This document shows positions 51,144 through 59,639 of a stretch of 64,000 nucleotides of DNA, one piece after another. Every line of letters begins with the position of its first letter. Position 1 is the stretch's first letter. This stretch comes from Sphingomonas endophytica. GTDB lineage: Bacteria; Pseudomonadota; Alphaproteobacteria; Sphingomonadales; Sphingomonadaceae. The notes under the pieces were generated by a model that worked only from the letters and a program-made list of their open reading frames with translations, did not search any database and was not told the origin of the DNA. The translations under genes were made by a program, and so were the position numbers. The DNA is taken from NCBI RefSeq assembly GCF_001476895.1, contig NZ_LDTB01000004.1, forward strand, positions 16,051 to 80,050, written 5' to 3'.

Positions 51144-52649
51144 ATGGCACTCGTCGGAGCTCGAGCGCTGCCCGGCAGACCGTCCCGCACGACATCCGCG
51201 CCCGCTTACGGCGCGCTGCGCACGCGCGGTCGCTCGATCGGCGGCATGTACCTGCTCCATTTCCTGCTGGCGGCCGGCGCCGCTTATGGTGCCGTCGCCT
51301 TCCCCAGCGGCGCATGGGCCTATGTCGCGACGCTGTTGTTCGGATCATTCTGTCTGGGGCTGCTGCGCGTCGCGCCGGCGACGTTCCTGCTGTTCGTCCC
51401 GCTGCTCGCGCTGCGGCTGACCGAGTTCCTGTCGGGTGCCGCGATCGAGAACGGCGCCTATATGCTGGAGACGACCACCTACGGTCGTCCGACCGGCGCC
51501 TTCTGTCGCCTGCTGCTGCTCTACCTCGTGTTCTTCGGCGCGGCGACTCTCGTGGTGGAGAGCGGATGGCTGCGGCTGCGCCAGCGGTTCCTGTCCGCAC
51601 CGACGCGCTGGGAGTCGCAGGCCAAGTTCATCTGGGCGGTATTGCTCGCCTTCGCCGTGATCATCAGCGCGTATCTGCTGCGGCTGGCGATCAACAACGG
51701 CACGCCGCTGTTCAGCGGGATCGACCGCTTCCGCTATCTGGAGATCATCGACTCCCCGATCTATCGCGGCTTCCTGACCAACCGTATCGTGCTGATCCCG
51801 TTCGTCGGCGCGCTGTTCGCGACCCCCGGCTATCGCGGGAAGGCGTTCGGCTATATCGTCTGGCTGGTCGCGACCTCGATCATCTTCGGCGAGAAGTTCA
51901 CCTCGCTGCTGATGATCCTCAGCCTGTTCGCGATCCCCGCCGGCCTCGTCCATATCGCCAACGACCGTCCGATCCCGGTCGGCACGATCGCCGGCATCGC
52001 CACCGCACTGGTGGTGGTGACGATTCCGGCGGTGCTGGTGTCCTATGGCGCGCTTTCCGACTTCGACGGCGCGGTCCAGCGCTATGGCCAGCGCGCCGCC
52101 TTGCAGGGGCAGCTGTGGTATCAGGCCGATCTGCATTATCTGAAGGCGGTCAATTTCGAGGATCGCGTCATCGCCGCCGACATGGCCAGCTGGCCGAACC
52201 CGGCCGCGCAAAGCCCGGAAAAGGCCGGCACGCGCTTCGGCCTCTATTATGTGATGCAGCCGTTCACCTCGTCGCGCCTGCTGGGCTGGACGCAGGAGGG
52301 CGGCACGGGCTTCGTGTTCTCCCTCTACCCCTATTTCCTGCGCGCCCTGGGCGTGGTCGGGCTGCTGATCATGGGCGTGCTGCTCGCGATCTATCACGGG
52401 CTGGTGATGCGCTGGCTGGCTGAGGGACTGGCGGAGGCGAGCTGGCTGGCGGCGCTGCTGTTCGGGCGCGTGATGAGCACGATCTACGCCGCCTACACGA
52501 CCGGCTACCTGTGGAACTGCTTCGGGATCTCGACGGTCGTCTATCTGTCCGCCGGCCTGTTCCTGTTGTGGGAAAGCCGACGGGCCAACAGCCGGACCCG
52601 CCCGATGATGCGCAGCGCCGCCCGGCGCGTGACGCAGCGGTTCAGCTAG
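51144..52649 (+). CDS. Polytopic membrane protein, probable O-antigen/exopolysaccharide polymerase-like
   Basis: A 501-aa protein with about 11-12 hydrophobic segments (YLLHFLLAAGAAYGAVAF to FCLGLLRVAPATFLLFVPLLAL, then WAVLLAFAVIISAYLLRLAIN and others) and a large extracytoplasmic loop around residues 290-370. Layout resembles Wzy/O-antigen ligase-type proteins and sphingomonad DUF6418 proteins. The ATG at 51144 follows AAGGAG. The neighbour on the other side is an acyltransferase, supporting a cell-surface polysaccharide role. No conserved catalytic motif can be named, so the family is tentative. Confidence 0.6.
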   Translation: MALVGARALPGRPSRTTSAPAYGALRTRGRSIGGMYLLHFLLAAGAAYGAVAFPSGAWAYVATLLFGSFCLGLLRVAPATFLLFVPLLALRLTEFLSGAAIENGAYMLETTTYGRPTGAFCRLLLLYLVFFGAATLVVESGWLRLRQRFLSAPTRWESQAKFIWAVLLAFAVIISAYLLRLAINNGTPLFSGIDRFRYLEIIDSPIYRGFLTNRIVLIPFVGALFATPGYRGKAFGYIVWLVATSIIFGEKFTSLLMILSLFAIPAGLVHIANDRPIPVGTIAGIATALVVVTIPAVLVSYGALSDFDGAVQRYGQRAALQGQLWYQADLHYLKAVNFEDRVIAADMASWPNPAAQSPEKAGTRFGLYYVMQPFTSSRLLGWTQEGGTGFVFSLYPYFLRALGVVGLLIMGVLLAIYHGLVMRWLAEGLAEASWLAALLFGRVMSTIYAAYTTGYLWNCFGISTVVYLSAGLFLLWESRRANSRTRPMMRSAARRVTQRFS

Positions 52650-52668
52650 GCCGCGTCGACATTCACCT

Positions 52669-52770
52669 CCGTTCGTCCTGAAGAGCCGTTGAGCGACGTC
52701 AAAACAGCGTCTCGAAGGGTGCTTCGAGACGAGGCTTCGACAAGCTCAGCCTCTCCTCAGCACGAACGGT
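52669..52770. repeat. Intergenic palindromic repeat
   Basis: The segment opens CCGTTCGTCCTGA and closes TCAGCACGAACGG in inverted orientation, with inner repeats around TCGAAGG/GCTTCGAGAC and GAGGCTTCGACAAGC. It is a class common in sphingomonads, different from the GTCACCCCGG type. It lies between convergent genes. Confidence 0.75.
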
Positions 52771-52807
52771 CGTATGCCTGAATGTCGATCGACCCTAAGC
52801 CGCCGCG

Positions 52808-53857
52808 TCAGGCGGCGAGCGTCTCGCGCCGCGGCTCGAAGACCGTGCGCAGCTTATCCACCAGCGGCTTCTCGGCGAAGCGGAAGGCGAGATAGCCGAC
52901 CAGCGTCGCGGCCACGACCAGACACATGAAATAGCCGACGCTCCATAGCGGCAGCCCGAGCTTGCGCCACACCAGCGTCACCGCGTTCAACGTGAACGGG
53001 TGCGTCAGGTAGATCGAATAGGACGCATCACCGACCGCCAGCACCGGACGCGGCCAGCGCACCGACCGGCCCAGAATGCCGGCCGCCGCGATCAACGACG
53101 CCGCCACGATCACCCCGCGCGGCCCCACCAGCGCGTCGAACGGCCTGAGGACCAGCAGCAGCACCCCGATCGCGACCAGCAGCGCGGCGGCGGCGTCCGG
53201 CACCTCGACCCCGCGCACGAACAGATGCGCCAGTCCCAATCCGATCAGGAAGTTCAGGATGATCGGGTCGCTCCAGAACGACAGCGCGCCGTGCGGCATC
53301 AGCGGATGGATCGCGACCAGCACGATGAAGACGATCGTCAGCCCGATCAGCGCCTGCGCCTGGCGGAAGAACAGCGACGCGGCGAACAGCGCGTAGAAGA
53401 AGAACTCGTAGTTGAGCGTCCAGCCCAGACCCATGATCGGATGAATGACGCCATCAGCGCGCGCCATGGGGAAGAACAGGTAGGAGGCCAGGACATAGCC
53501 CCAGTCGGTGATGCCGTGGTTGACCGCGCCCGACGCGAACAGCGCGATCGCCACCATCAGCGTGGTCACGATCCAATAGGGCGGGATGACGCGAATGATG
53601 CGGCGCTTGATGAATTCGCCCGGATAACCGCGCTCGGCGAAATGGCCGTTGGCGAGGTACAGCATGATGAAGCCGCTGATGACGAAGAAGATGTGGACGC
53701 CATCGCCCCATTCGATGCCGGTGACGTTGCGGATGCGCGTCATGCCGTCGATCGGGTGGTTCCAGAATTGCGCCATCGCATGCGCGATCAGCACCATGAC
53801 AGCAGCGACCCCGCGCAGCACCTGAATGTTGCCTAGGTAGCGTTGCTTCAAAGCCAT
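52808..53857 (-). CDS. Acyltransferase family 3 (OafA/YrhL-like)
   Basis: A 349-aa membrane acyltransferase with about ten helices. The first helix has the family motif QVLRGVAAVMVLIAHAMAQF, where RGxAAxxV.xxH carries the catalytic His, then FFVISGFIMLY, and the RRIIRVIPPYWIVT segment. The C-terminal helix FAEKPLVDKLR is also typical. It would O-acetylate or acylate a surface polysaccharide or lipid. The start is ATG 53857 with GGGGAA; the frame extends upstream without support. Next to the polymerase-like gene, so they may act on the same glycan. Confidence 0.9.
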   Translation of the reverse strand: MALKQRYLGNIQVLRGVAAVMVLIAHAMAQFWNHPIDGMTRIRNVTGIEWGDGVHIFFVISGFIMLYLANGHFAERGYPGEFIKRRIIRVIPPYWIVTTLMVAIALFASGAVNHGITDWGYVLASYLFFPMARADGVIHPIMGLGWTLNYEFFFYALFAASLFFRQAQALIGLTIVFIVLVAIHPLMPHGALSFWSDPIILNFLIGLGLAHLFVRGVEVPDAAAALLVAIGVLLLVLRPFDALVGPRGVIVAASLIAAAGILGRSVRWPRPVLAVGDASYSIYLTHPFTLNAVTLVWRKLGLPLWSVGYFMCLVVAATLVGYLAFRFAEKPLVDKLRTVFEPRRETLAA

Positions 53858-54012
53858 TTCCCCGTGGTTGAGTGCCCGCAGAGGCAGGCGACGTGTGCAC
53901 CGCCCCCGTGATTTGCGCAAGCCAGCCGCCTGTCCTTATCGCGGTGATGCGGCATCTTACCGGTCCTTAATCTCTGGGGTTCATAAGGCCGGGATCGGGG
54001 GGCGCGACGACG

Positions 54013-55323
54013 GTGCTGGTCAGGATCAAGACGGAGGAAGCCCGGATCGGCATGTTCCTCCATGCGGTCGACGGAGGATGGCTGGCCAGTCCCTTCTGGC
54101 GGTCGCAATTCGTCCTGACCCGAACGAGCGAGATCCGCAAGCTGATCGAGTCCGGCATCGACGAAATCGTGATCGACGTCTCGAAGGGCGTCGGCGTCGG
54201 TGTTGCGTCCGCCCCGCCCGTCACCGAAGCACGGGCCGCCGAGACGCCGCCGTCCGCCGGCGAAGCGGACACCGTCACCCGCGCCGCCGCGCCTGTCGTC
54301 CGGGCGATCCGCACACCGTCGCGTCGGCGCGTGCCGCCGGATGTGGCGCGCGCGCAGGCCGTCGTCGAGCGATCGAAGACGGTCATCGCGGCGATGTTCA
54401 GCGAGGTGCGACTGGGCAAGGCGGTGGAAATGGACACGATCCTGCCGCTCGTCGACCAGATCACGGAATCGGTCACGCGCGATACCGGCGCGATGCTGAA
54501 CGTCACGCGCCTGAAGACGAAGAACGAATATACCTATGTCCATTCGGTCGCGGTGGGCGCGTTGCTGGTGCATTTCGCGCAGCACATGCGCATGTCCGAC
54601 ACCGAGGTGCGCGATCTCGCGCTCGCCGGGCTGCTGCACGACATCGGCAAGATGGCGGTTCCCAACGAGCTGCTCGACAAGGCGGGCCGGCTGGCCCCCG
54701 ACGAATTCGACCTGATCCGCCTCCACCCGGAAAACGGCCACGCGCTGCTGCGCGCGTGCGCGCCGATGCCGGAAGTGGTGCTGGACGTGTGCCTGCACCA
54801 TCACGAGCGGGTCGACGGGCGCGGTTATCCGTTCGGGCTGTCGGGCGATCAGTTGAGCCTGGCGGCGCGGATGAGCGCGATCTGCGACGTCTATGACGCG
54901 GTCACGTCGCAGCGCCCCTACAAGCGCGCCTGGTCGCCCAGTGACGCGCTGGCGCGGATGCGTTCCTGGCGGGGGCATTTCGACCAGGAATTGCTGGGCC
55001 ATTTCATCGAGAGCATCGGCATTCATCCGGTCGGCGATCTGGTGCGCCTGCGCTCCAGCCGGCTGGCGCTGGTGATCGAGGGAAACGACGCCGATCCGAC
55101 CGCGCCGCGCGTGCGCGCCTTCTACGATATTCCGACCCGTCACACGGTGCCGCATCAGGACATGTTCGCGACCGCCGCCACCGACCCGATCTATCGATCG
55201 GAGCGCGGAGAACTCTGGTTCGGGGCCGAATGGCCCGACGTCGAAGCCGCTGTACGGGCCGGCACCGCCCCGTCCACGGAAACCCGTCCGGTGCGCGCGT
55301 CTTCCCTTCAGGTTCGAGGATAA
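54013..55323 (+). CDS. HD-GYP domain phosphodiesterase (c-di-GMP), DUF3391-type N-terminus
   Basis: A 436-aa protein. Residues 1-60 (MLVRIKTEEARIGMFLHAVDG, RTSEIRKLIESGIDEIVID) match the DUF3391 domain that precedes HD-GYP. After a Pro/Ala-rich linker, the catalytic domain has YVHSVAVGALL, GLLHDIGKMAVPNELLDKAG, IRLHPENGHALL and HHERVDGRGYPFGL, which hold the HD and GYP signatures and metal ligands. It would hydrolyse c-di-GMP to GMP. The start is GTG 54013. Its stop lies 4 bp before the start of a GGDEF gene, so opposite activities share an operon. Confidence 0.93.
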   Translation: MLVRIKTEEARIGMFLHAVDGGWLASPFWRSQFVLTRTSEIRKLIESGIDEIVIDVSKGVGVGVASAPPVTEARAAETPPSAGEADTVTRAAAPVVRAIRTPSRRRVPPDVARAQAVVERSKTVIAAMFSEVRLGKAVEMDTILPLVDQITESVTRDTGAMLNVTRLKTKNEYTYVHSVAVGALLVHFAQHMRMSDTEVRDLALAGLLHDIGKMAVPNELLDKAGRLAPDEFDLIRLHPENGHALLRACAPMPEVVLDVCLHHHERVDGRGYPFGLSGDQLSLAARMSAICDVYDAVTSQRPYKRAWSPSDALARMRSWRGHFDQELLGHFIESIGIHPVGDLVRLRSSRLALVIEGNDADPTAPRVRAFYDIPTRHTVPHQDMFATAATDPIYRSERGELWFGAEWPDVEAAVRAGTAPSTETRPVRASSLQVRG

Positions 55324-55327
55324 AGTG

Positions 55328-56431
55328 ATGTCGTCTGCGATCCCGGCGGCTTCCCGCCGCCGTCGTGTATTCGGATGGTTCGGAAGCGATCCCGATCATG
55401 AGGCGAGCGCGACGTCATCGCCGGCCGACCGCGAACCGGCCAGCGCACGCGCCGGGGTTCAGCGCCAGCTCTTCGACGATATCGGCGCGCTGATCTTCAC
55501 CCATGGGCTGACCCCCTCCCCGCGCGCCTATACCGTCCTGCACGCCTATCTGTGCGGCGACGACCCGCACATGGCATCGGCCGTGACGGCGCGGCTCCGC
55601 GGCGAGGAAGGGCTGAACGACGCCGTGATCGCGCGGATCGCCGCCGAGGCGACCGCCTCCGAACTGCGGCCCGCGGCATTGTCGCGGATCGCCGAGGCGC
55701 TGGAGGAGCGGATCGCCGACTGTATGACCGCCACCGGCGCGTCACGCGATCAGGTCGAGAGTTTCGGCACCGCGCTCGACAAGGAAGCCGCCGGATTCGA
55801 GCGCGACCCGCAGGAGACGCTGCGCCGCATCGTCGTGCTGACCCGCGACGCGGTGGAGGCGTCGCGGCTGGTCGAGGCGCAGTTGCGTCATACCCGGCAG
55901 GAGGCGGACAGCCTGCGTAGCGACCTGCAGCGTGCGCGCCGCGCCGCCGAGCAGGATCATCTCACCGGGCTGCCCAACCGACGCAGCTTCGAGGGACGGC
56001 TGGACGCGATCGTCACCGGGCGCGGCGGCGCGGACGCGGTCGTCGGATTGATCGACATCGATGACTTCAAGCAGGTCAACGACCGGTTCGGCCATGCCGC
56101 CGGCGACCGCGTGCTGAAGTTCGTGGCGTCGTTCCTGCGCGCGCAGCTCCGTCGCAAGGTGATGGTCGCGCGGTTCGGCGGCGAGGAGTTCGCGCTGGTG
56201 TTCCCCGATGGCACGCTGCACGACGCCATGAAGGAGCTGGACGGCGTGCGCGAGCGGCTGTCGCAGCGCACGTTGATCCATCAGGAGAGCGGCGAGCAGA
56301 TCGGCCATGTCACCTTCTCCGCCGGGCTGGCGCTGCTCGGTGGCGATCCGGCGCAGTCGCTCTCCTCGGCGGACGGACTGCTCTATGAGGCGAAGAAGGC
56401 CGGCAAGAACCGCGTGTCGATCGGCAGCTGA
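55328..56431 (+). CDS. Diguanylate cyclase (GGDEF)
   Basis: A 367-aa protein. The first ~190 residues are helical, without membrane segments, and contain FTHGLTPSPRAYTVLHAYL, similar to the N-terminal part of the degenerate GGDEF protein at 37993. The GGDEF domain has DHLTGLPNRRSFEGRL, GLIDIDDFKQVNDRFGHAAGDRVL and the active site ARFGGEEFALV, complete for GTP and metal binding. There is no RxxD inhibitory site before the GGEEF. It would make c-di-GMP. Start at ATG 55328 (or GTG 55325) with a GAGG site. In one operon with the HD-GYP gene. Confidence 0.92.
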   Translation: MSSAIPAASRRRRVFGWFGSDPDHEASATSSPADREPASARAGVQRQLFDDIGALIFTHGLTPSPRAYTVLHAYLCGDDPHMASAVTARLRGEEGLNDAVIARIAAEATASELRPAALSRIAEALEERIADCMTATGASRDQVESFGTALDKEAAGFERDPQETLRRIVVLTRDAVEASRLVEAQLRHTRQEADSLRSDLQRARRAAEQDHLTGLPNRRSFEGRLDAIVTGRGGADAVVGLIDIDDFKQVNDRFGHAAGDRVLKFVASFLRAQLRRKVMVARFGGEEFALVFPDGTLHDAMKELDGVRERLSQRTLIHQESGEQIGHVTFSAGLALLGGDPAQSLSSADGLLYEAKKAGKNRVSIGS

Positions 56432-56437
56432 CGACGA

Positions 56438-57388
56438 TCAGCGCGCGGCGTCCGCCACCTGCGCCCAGGCGGCGATTTCCGCGTCCATATGCCGCGCGAC
56501 CCGCAGGTCGCCGGCCCGCGCGTGCAGCAGGTCGATCTCCGCCGTGCCTTCCCATTCCCAGGTGGCATTGCCGCGGAGCGTGACCATCGCGTTACGCCCG
56601 GAGCGGGCGCGGACCAGCCCGCCACGATTGAACACCGTGATCGCGCGATCATGGGCGATCCGCCCGGTGAGGCAGGCGGCATAGGTGGACGCCGCCATCG
56701 CGCTGCCGCAACTGTCGGTCAGGCCGACGCCCCGCTCGAATGTCCGAACAAATACCGCATCGTCCCCGCGCACCTCGACGAAAGAGACGTTGGCGCGGTT
56801 CGGCAGCCAGTCGGGCGCGGCCTCGCACGCCTGCCCGACCCGGACCAGTTCCTCCTCGTCCACGGCATCGACGAACGACACCAGATGCGGGTTGGGCATC
56901 GCGACCGCCGTGAAGCCGCGCGCGGTGGGCAGCGCGGGGATCGGCCGCTCCACCAGCCGCCCGCCCGCCTCCGCCACGCGCAACGGCCAGCGCGCGATGT
57001 CCAGTGTCGCGGGACCGGCGGTTTCCTCGACGGTATAGACACCGTCCGCCAGTGGCGGCGCGGCGACCACCGTCGCGAGACTGGTCTTCAGCCGCACGAC
57101 CGCGCGGTCGATGCCCAACGCCTCGAACCCGGCGCGCGCGACGCAGCGCAGGCCGTTCAGGCACGTCTCCGCCTCGGAGCCGTCGCTGTTGAACATCCGC
57201 ATGCCGAACGCCGCCTGGGCATCGCCGCCGGTCAGTACCAGCAGCCCGTCGCCCCCGACCGGCCCGGCGCGGTCGGCGAGCGCGCGCGCGACCTGCGCCC
57301 ATTCGTCCTCGCCCAGCGTGAGCGCGCGGCCGTCGATCAGCGGGAAATCATTGCCCGATCCGTGACATTTGATGAAGCGTAGCTGCAT
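56438..57388 (-). CDS. dapF: Diaminopimelate epimerase-family protein with altered active-site motifs
   Basis: A 316-aa protein of the DapF family. It starts LRFIKCHGSGNDFPLIDG and has both catalytic cysteines: Cys76 in NSDGSEAETCLNGLRC and Cys227 in ERGVGLTDSCGSAMAAS. In typical DapF these read GSEAxxCGNGxRC and ERGxGETxACGTGA, so the first Gly after Cys76 is Leu and the Glu of GET is Leu here (Leu223). It may still be the lysine and peptidoglycan enzyme, or a paralog with another substrate. Start ATG 57388; the frame is open upstream, antisense to nothing known. Neighbour of a DUF6456-type gene. Confidence 0.75.
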   Translation of the reverse strand: MQLRFIKCHGSGNDFPLIDGRALTLGEDEWAQVARALADRAGPVGGDGLLVLTGGDAQAAFGMRMFNSDGSEAETCLNGLRCVARAGFEALGIDRAVVRLKTSLATVVAAPPLADGVYTVEETAGPATLDIARWPLRVAEAGGRLVERPIPALPTARGFTAVAMPNPHLVSFVDAVDEEELVRVGQACEAAPDWLPNRANVSFVEVRGDDAVFVRTFERGVGLTDSCGSAMAASTYAACLTGRIAHDRAITVFNRGGLVRARSGRNAMVTLRGNATWEWEGTAEIDLLHARAGDLRVARHMDAEIAAWAQVADAAR

Positions 57389-57435
57389 CGCCCCTATCTG
57401 TTCGCGCGCGCGCGCCCCGGCAAGTCCCGTTCGCG

Positions 57436-57906
57436 TCAGGGCAGCCGATAATGGTCCGCGACCCGATCGAGCGCGAGGGTGAGCACCAGCCGTCCGCTGC
57501 GCGTCGGCCAGCCTAGCGCGCGTTCGCTGTCGGGCAGGCTCTCCCCCGCGCATATCACGCGCCAGAGGACATCGTTGAGCCCCGGCCCCGCCGCCGCCAT
57601 CGCGGCATCGAAGCGCCGCTTCGCCGCGACCTGCGCCTCGGCAGGGTCGAGCCGCGCGCCCGCTCCGCCATCGACGCGCGGCGACCAGCGCATCGTCACC
57701 GAAGCGCCGAGCGCCGCCCGCTCGTAATCCACGCTCAGCCGCTCGCCGGCCTCGTTCTGGCGCGGCGTGACCAGCGCCCGCGCGGCGAGCCACGCCAGCG
57801 GCGACTCACGCCGATTGACCGTGACCGTCCGCCCGCGCCCCGCGCGCGCCACCACCGCGCCCCGGCGTCCGGCCGCATCCACTTCCTGTTCCACCAACTC
57901 GCGCAT
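57436..57906 (-). CDS. DUF6456-type protein, probable HTH/regulatory
   Basis: A 156-aa protein (160 with the ATG at 57918). It has a basic N-terminus, TVTVNRRESPLAWLAARALVTPRQNEAGERLSVDYERA, and then RFDAAMAAAGPGLNDVLWRVICAGESLPDSERALGWPTRSGRLVLTLALDRVADHYRLP. This ESPL...GERL.D...GPGL.DVL..V...GWP.RSG..VL..ALDR.A.HY pattern is that of DUF6456, seen in sphingomonad and rhizobial proteins with a presumed DNA-binding role. Upstream partner of dapF with about 48 bp between. Confidence 0.7.
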   Translation of the reverse strand: MRELVEQEVDAAGRRGAVVARAGRGRTVTVNRRESPLAWLAARALVTPRQNEAGERLSVDYERAALGASVTMRWSPRVDGGAGARLDPAEAQVAAKRRFDAAMAAAGPGLNDVLWRVICAGESLPDSERALGWPTRSGRLVLTLALDRVADHYRLP

Positions 57907-58070
57907 CCGCCACTCCATCGTTCAACGGCGAATCGCGTCGCAGATGTTGGAGGATGTAGGACAGCACGGATGTGGGAACCCGGCCGCGACGGGTCGCGTT
58001 TGGTGGTCGCCGATGGCGGTAACCATCAGCTGTCGGCGCGTAAGTCGTCATCAGCGTATCGAAGGCCGCC

Positions 58071-58208
58071 GTGATCCACACCAACCCCGCCCGCAACCCA
58101 TATCGTTTCCGCCGGAACCTGACCGTGATCGCCTTCAGCGTGGCGCTGATGGTGGTCGCGCTGCTCAGCGCCGCCATGTGCCTGGTCGCCCTCAAGGGCG
58201 GGCATTGA
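58071..58208 (+). CDS. Possible 45-aa single-helix membrane protein
   Basis: A GTG at 58071 after GAAGG opens 45 codons: MIHTNPARNPYRFRRNLTVI and then an apolar stretch AFSVALMVVALLSAAMCLVAL before KGGH. One membrane helix, basic cytoplasmic start. Weak evidence: only the ribosome site and composition. Confidence 0.4.
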   Translation: MIHTNPARNPYRFRRNLTVIAFSVALMVVALLSAAMCLVALKGGH

Positions 58209-58227
58209 GGGGGTCGGTGCGCGTCCG

Positions 58228-59358
58228 CTAGGCCGCGCAGGCGCGGCGACGTTGTGACTTGACCGCATACATCGCGGCGTCCGCATCGCCGGTCAGCCGA
58301 TCGAACCCGTCCTCCACCATGCCCTGGGCGACACCGATGCTGAGCGTCGGATAGTCGGGTCCGTTCACCGTCGCGGGCAGCGCGCGGTCGAAGCGGGACG
58401 ACAATCGCGCCGCCAGTGCCATCGCCTGTTCATGACGGAATCCGGGCAACACGCAGAGAAATTCGTCTCCGCCCAGCCTGACCAGCATACCCTGCTCTTC
58501 CACCTCGTGCTGCGCGAGGTTCGACAACAGCCGAAGCACCATGTCGCCGGCCGCATGTCCTTGGCCGTCGTTCAGCGCCTTGAAGCGATCCACGTCGATC
58601 AGCAACAGCGACACCTGCCCGCGCAGCCGTTTCAGCGCGCGCTCAAGACCGAAGCGATTGAGCGCGCCGGTAAGGGCATCGCGATACGCCTGCTCCCGCA
58701 ATTGCCGCTGCGCGCGTTCGTTGGCGACCAGCAACAGGATGAAGTGGCTGATCGTCATGATGATGATCACCAGCGCCACCAGCCAAGCGGCGGCGGAACG
58801 GGCCAGGAAGCGCAGCGACGCGTGGCTCTCGGCCGCGATCTGAACGACGGCGCCCGCCACCAACAGCGCCGCCGGAATCGCGAACAAGGCGGCCATGATC
58901 CAGGCGGTGACGAGCCGCTCGCGGCGGGCGATGCCCAGCGCCATCCATGCGATCGCGGCAAGGCAGACCCCGCGCGTCAGGCCCGCGCTTCCCATCGCCC
59001 AGCGCGCGTTCTGCGGATCGACGATCGGAATCAGCACCACCGCGATCGCCGCGATCATCAGCAGCGCCGCCGCCGCGACCGGCACGCGCCGGCCGGTGAA
59101 GCAAGCAATGCCGTGTACGCACATCAGCAGGCCGGCGACCAGCATGACGTGCGCCACGCGTTCGACCAGCAATGCCGATGGGCCCGCATAGGACACGGTC
59201 GCGCCGGTCGACACGCCGATGACCAGCTTGCCGACGCCCCACCAGCGCGCCGATTGCCCGTCCCGGTGGCCGACGATGCCGGGAAGCAGATAGATCGCGC
59301 CCGACAGCAAGCTGCCGAGCGCGGCGACCACTTGCAGACTGACGATATCCAGCTTCAT
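58228..59358 (-). CDS. Membrane diguanylate cyclase (GGDEF)
   Basis: A 376-aa protein with about six to seven membrane helices in the first 210 residues (VVAALGSLLSGAIYLLPGIV, LVIGVSTGATVSYAG, AAALLMIAAIAVVLIPIV, AWLVALVIIIMTISHFILLLV). The cytoplasmic GGDEF domain follows, with RDALTGALNRFGLERAL, LLIDVDRFKALNDGQGHAAGD and VRLGGDEFLCVLPG, all intact. No RxxD I-site. It would produce c-di-GMP in response to an unknown membrane signal. Confidence 0.92.
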   Translation of the reverse strand: MKLDIVSLQVVAALGSLLSGAIYLLPGIVGHRDGQSARWWGVGKLVIGVSTGATVSYAGPSALLVERVAHVMLVAGLLMCVHGIACFTGRRVPVAAAALLMIAAIAVVLIPIVDPQNARWAMGSAGLTRGVCLAAIAWMALGIARRERLVTAWIMAALFAIPAALLVAGAVVQIAAESHASLRFLARSAAAWLVALVIIIMTISHFILLLVANERAQRQLREQAYRDALTGALNRFGLERALKRLRGQVSLLLIDVDRFKALNDGQGHAAGDMVLRLLSNLAQHEVEEQGMLVRLGGDEFLCVLPGFRHEQAMALAARLSSRFDRALPATVNGPDYPTLSIGVAQGMVEDGFDRLTGDADAAMYAVKSQRRRACAA

Positions 59359-59502
59359 CGGCTTCCGCTCTCGACCGCTCTCGTCATGGGAGGGGCTGAT
59401 AAGGACAATCGGTTAGGGAAGTGCTTAACCCGCGTACGCGGCGGCAGCGTGCCGATCGGCGGGGCCGGAATGAATCGTCGCGGCGGGGGTCGGAAAGGAA
59501 GA

Positions 59503-59578
59503 TGGTGGGCGCTGACGGGTTCGAACCGCCGACCTACTCGGTGTAAACGAGCCGCTCTACCAGCTGAGCTAAGCGCCC
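59503..59578 (-). tRNA. tRNA-Val (anticodon UAC)
   Basis: A 76-nt tRNA on the minus strand with encoded CCA. Acceptor GGGCGCT pairs with AGCGCCC; D-arm GCTCAGCTGGTAGAGC; anticodon stem GCTCG/CGAGT-type framing TTTACAC with anticodon TAC; T-loop GGTTCGAACCC. Cloverleaf complete. Confidence 0.95.
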
Positions 59579-59639
59579 GGCGCGCCGTGGCGGCACCGTC
59601 CCCTCTCCTTACAGCGCCGCGTCGACGGATCAAGGCCCG

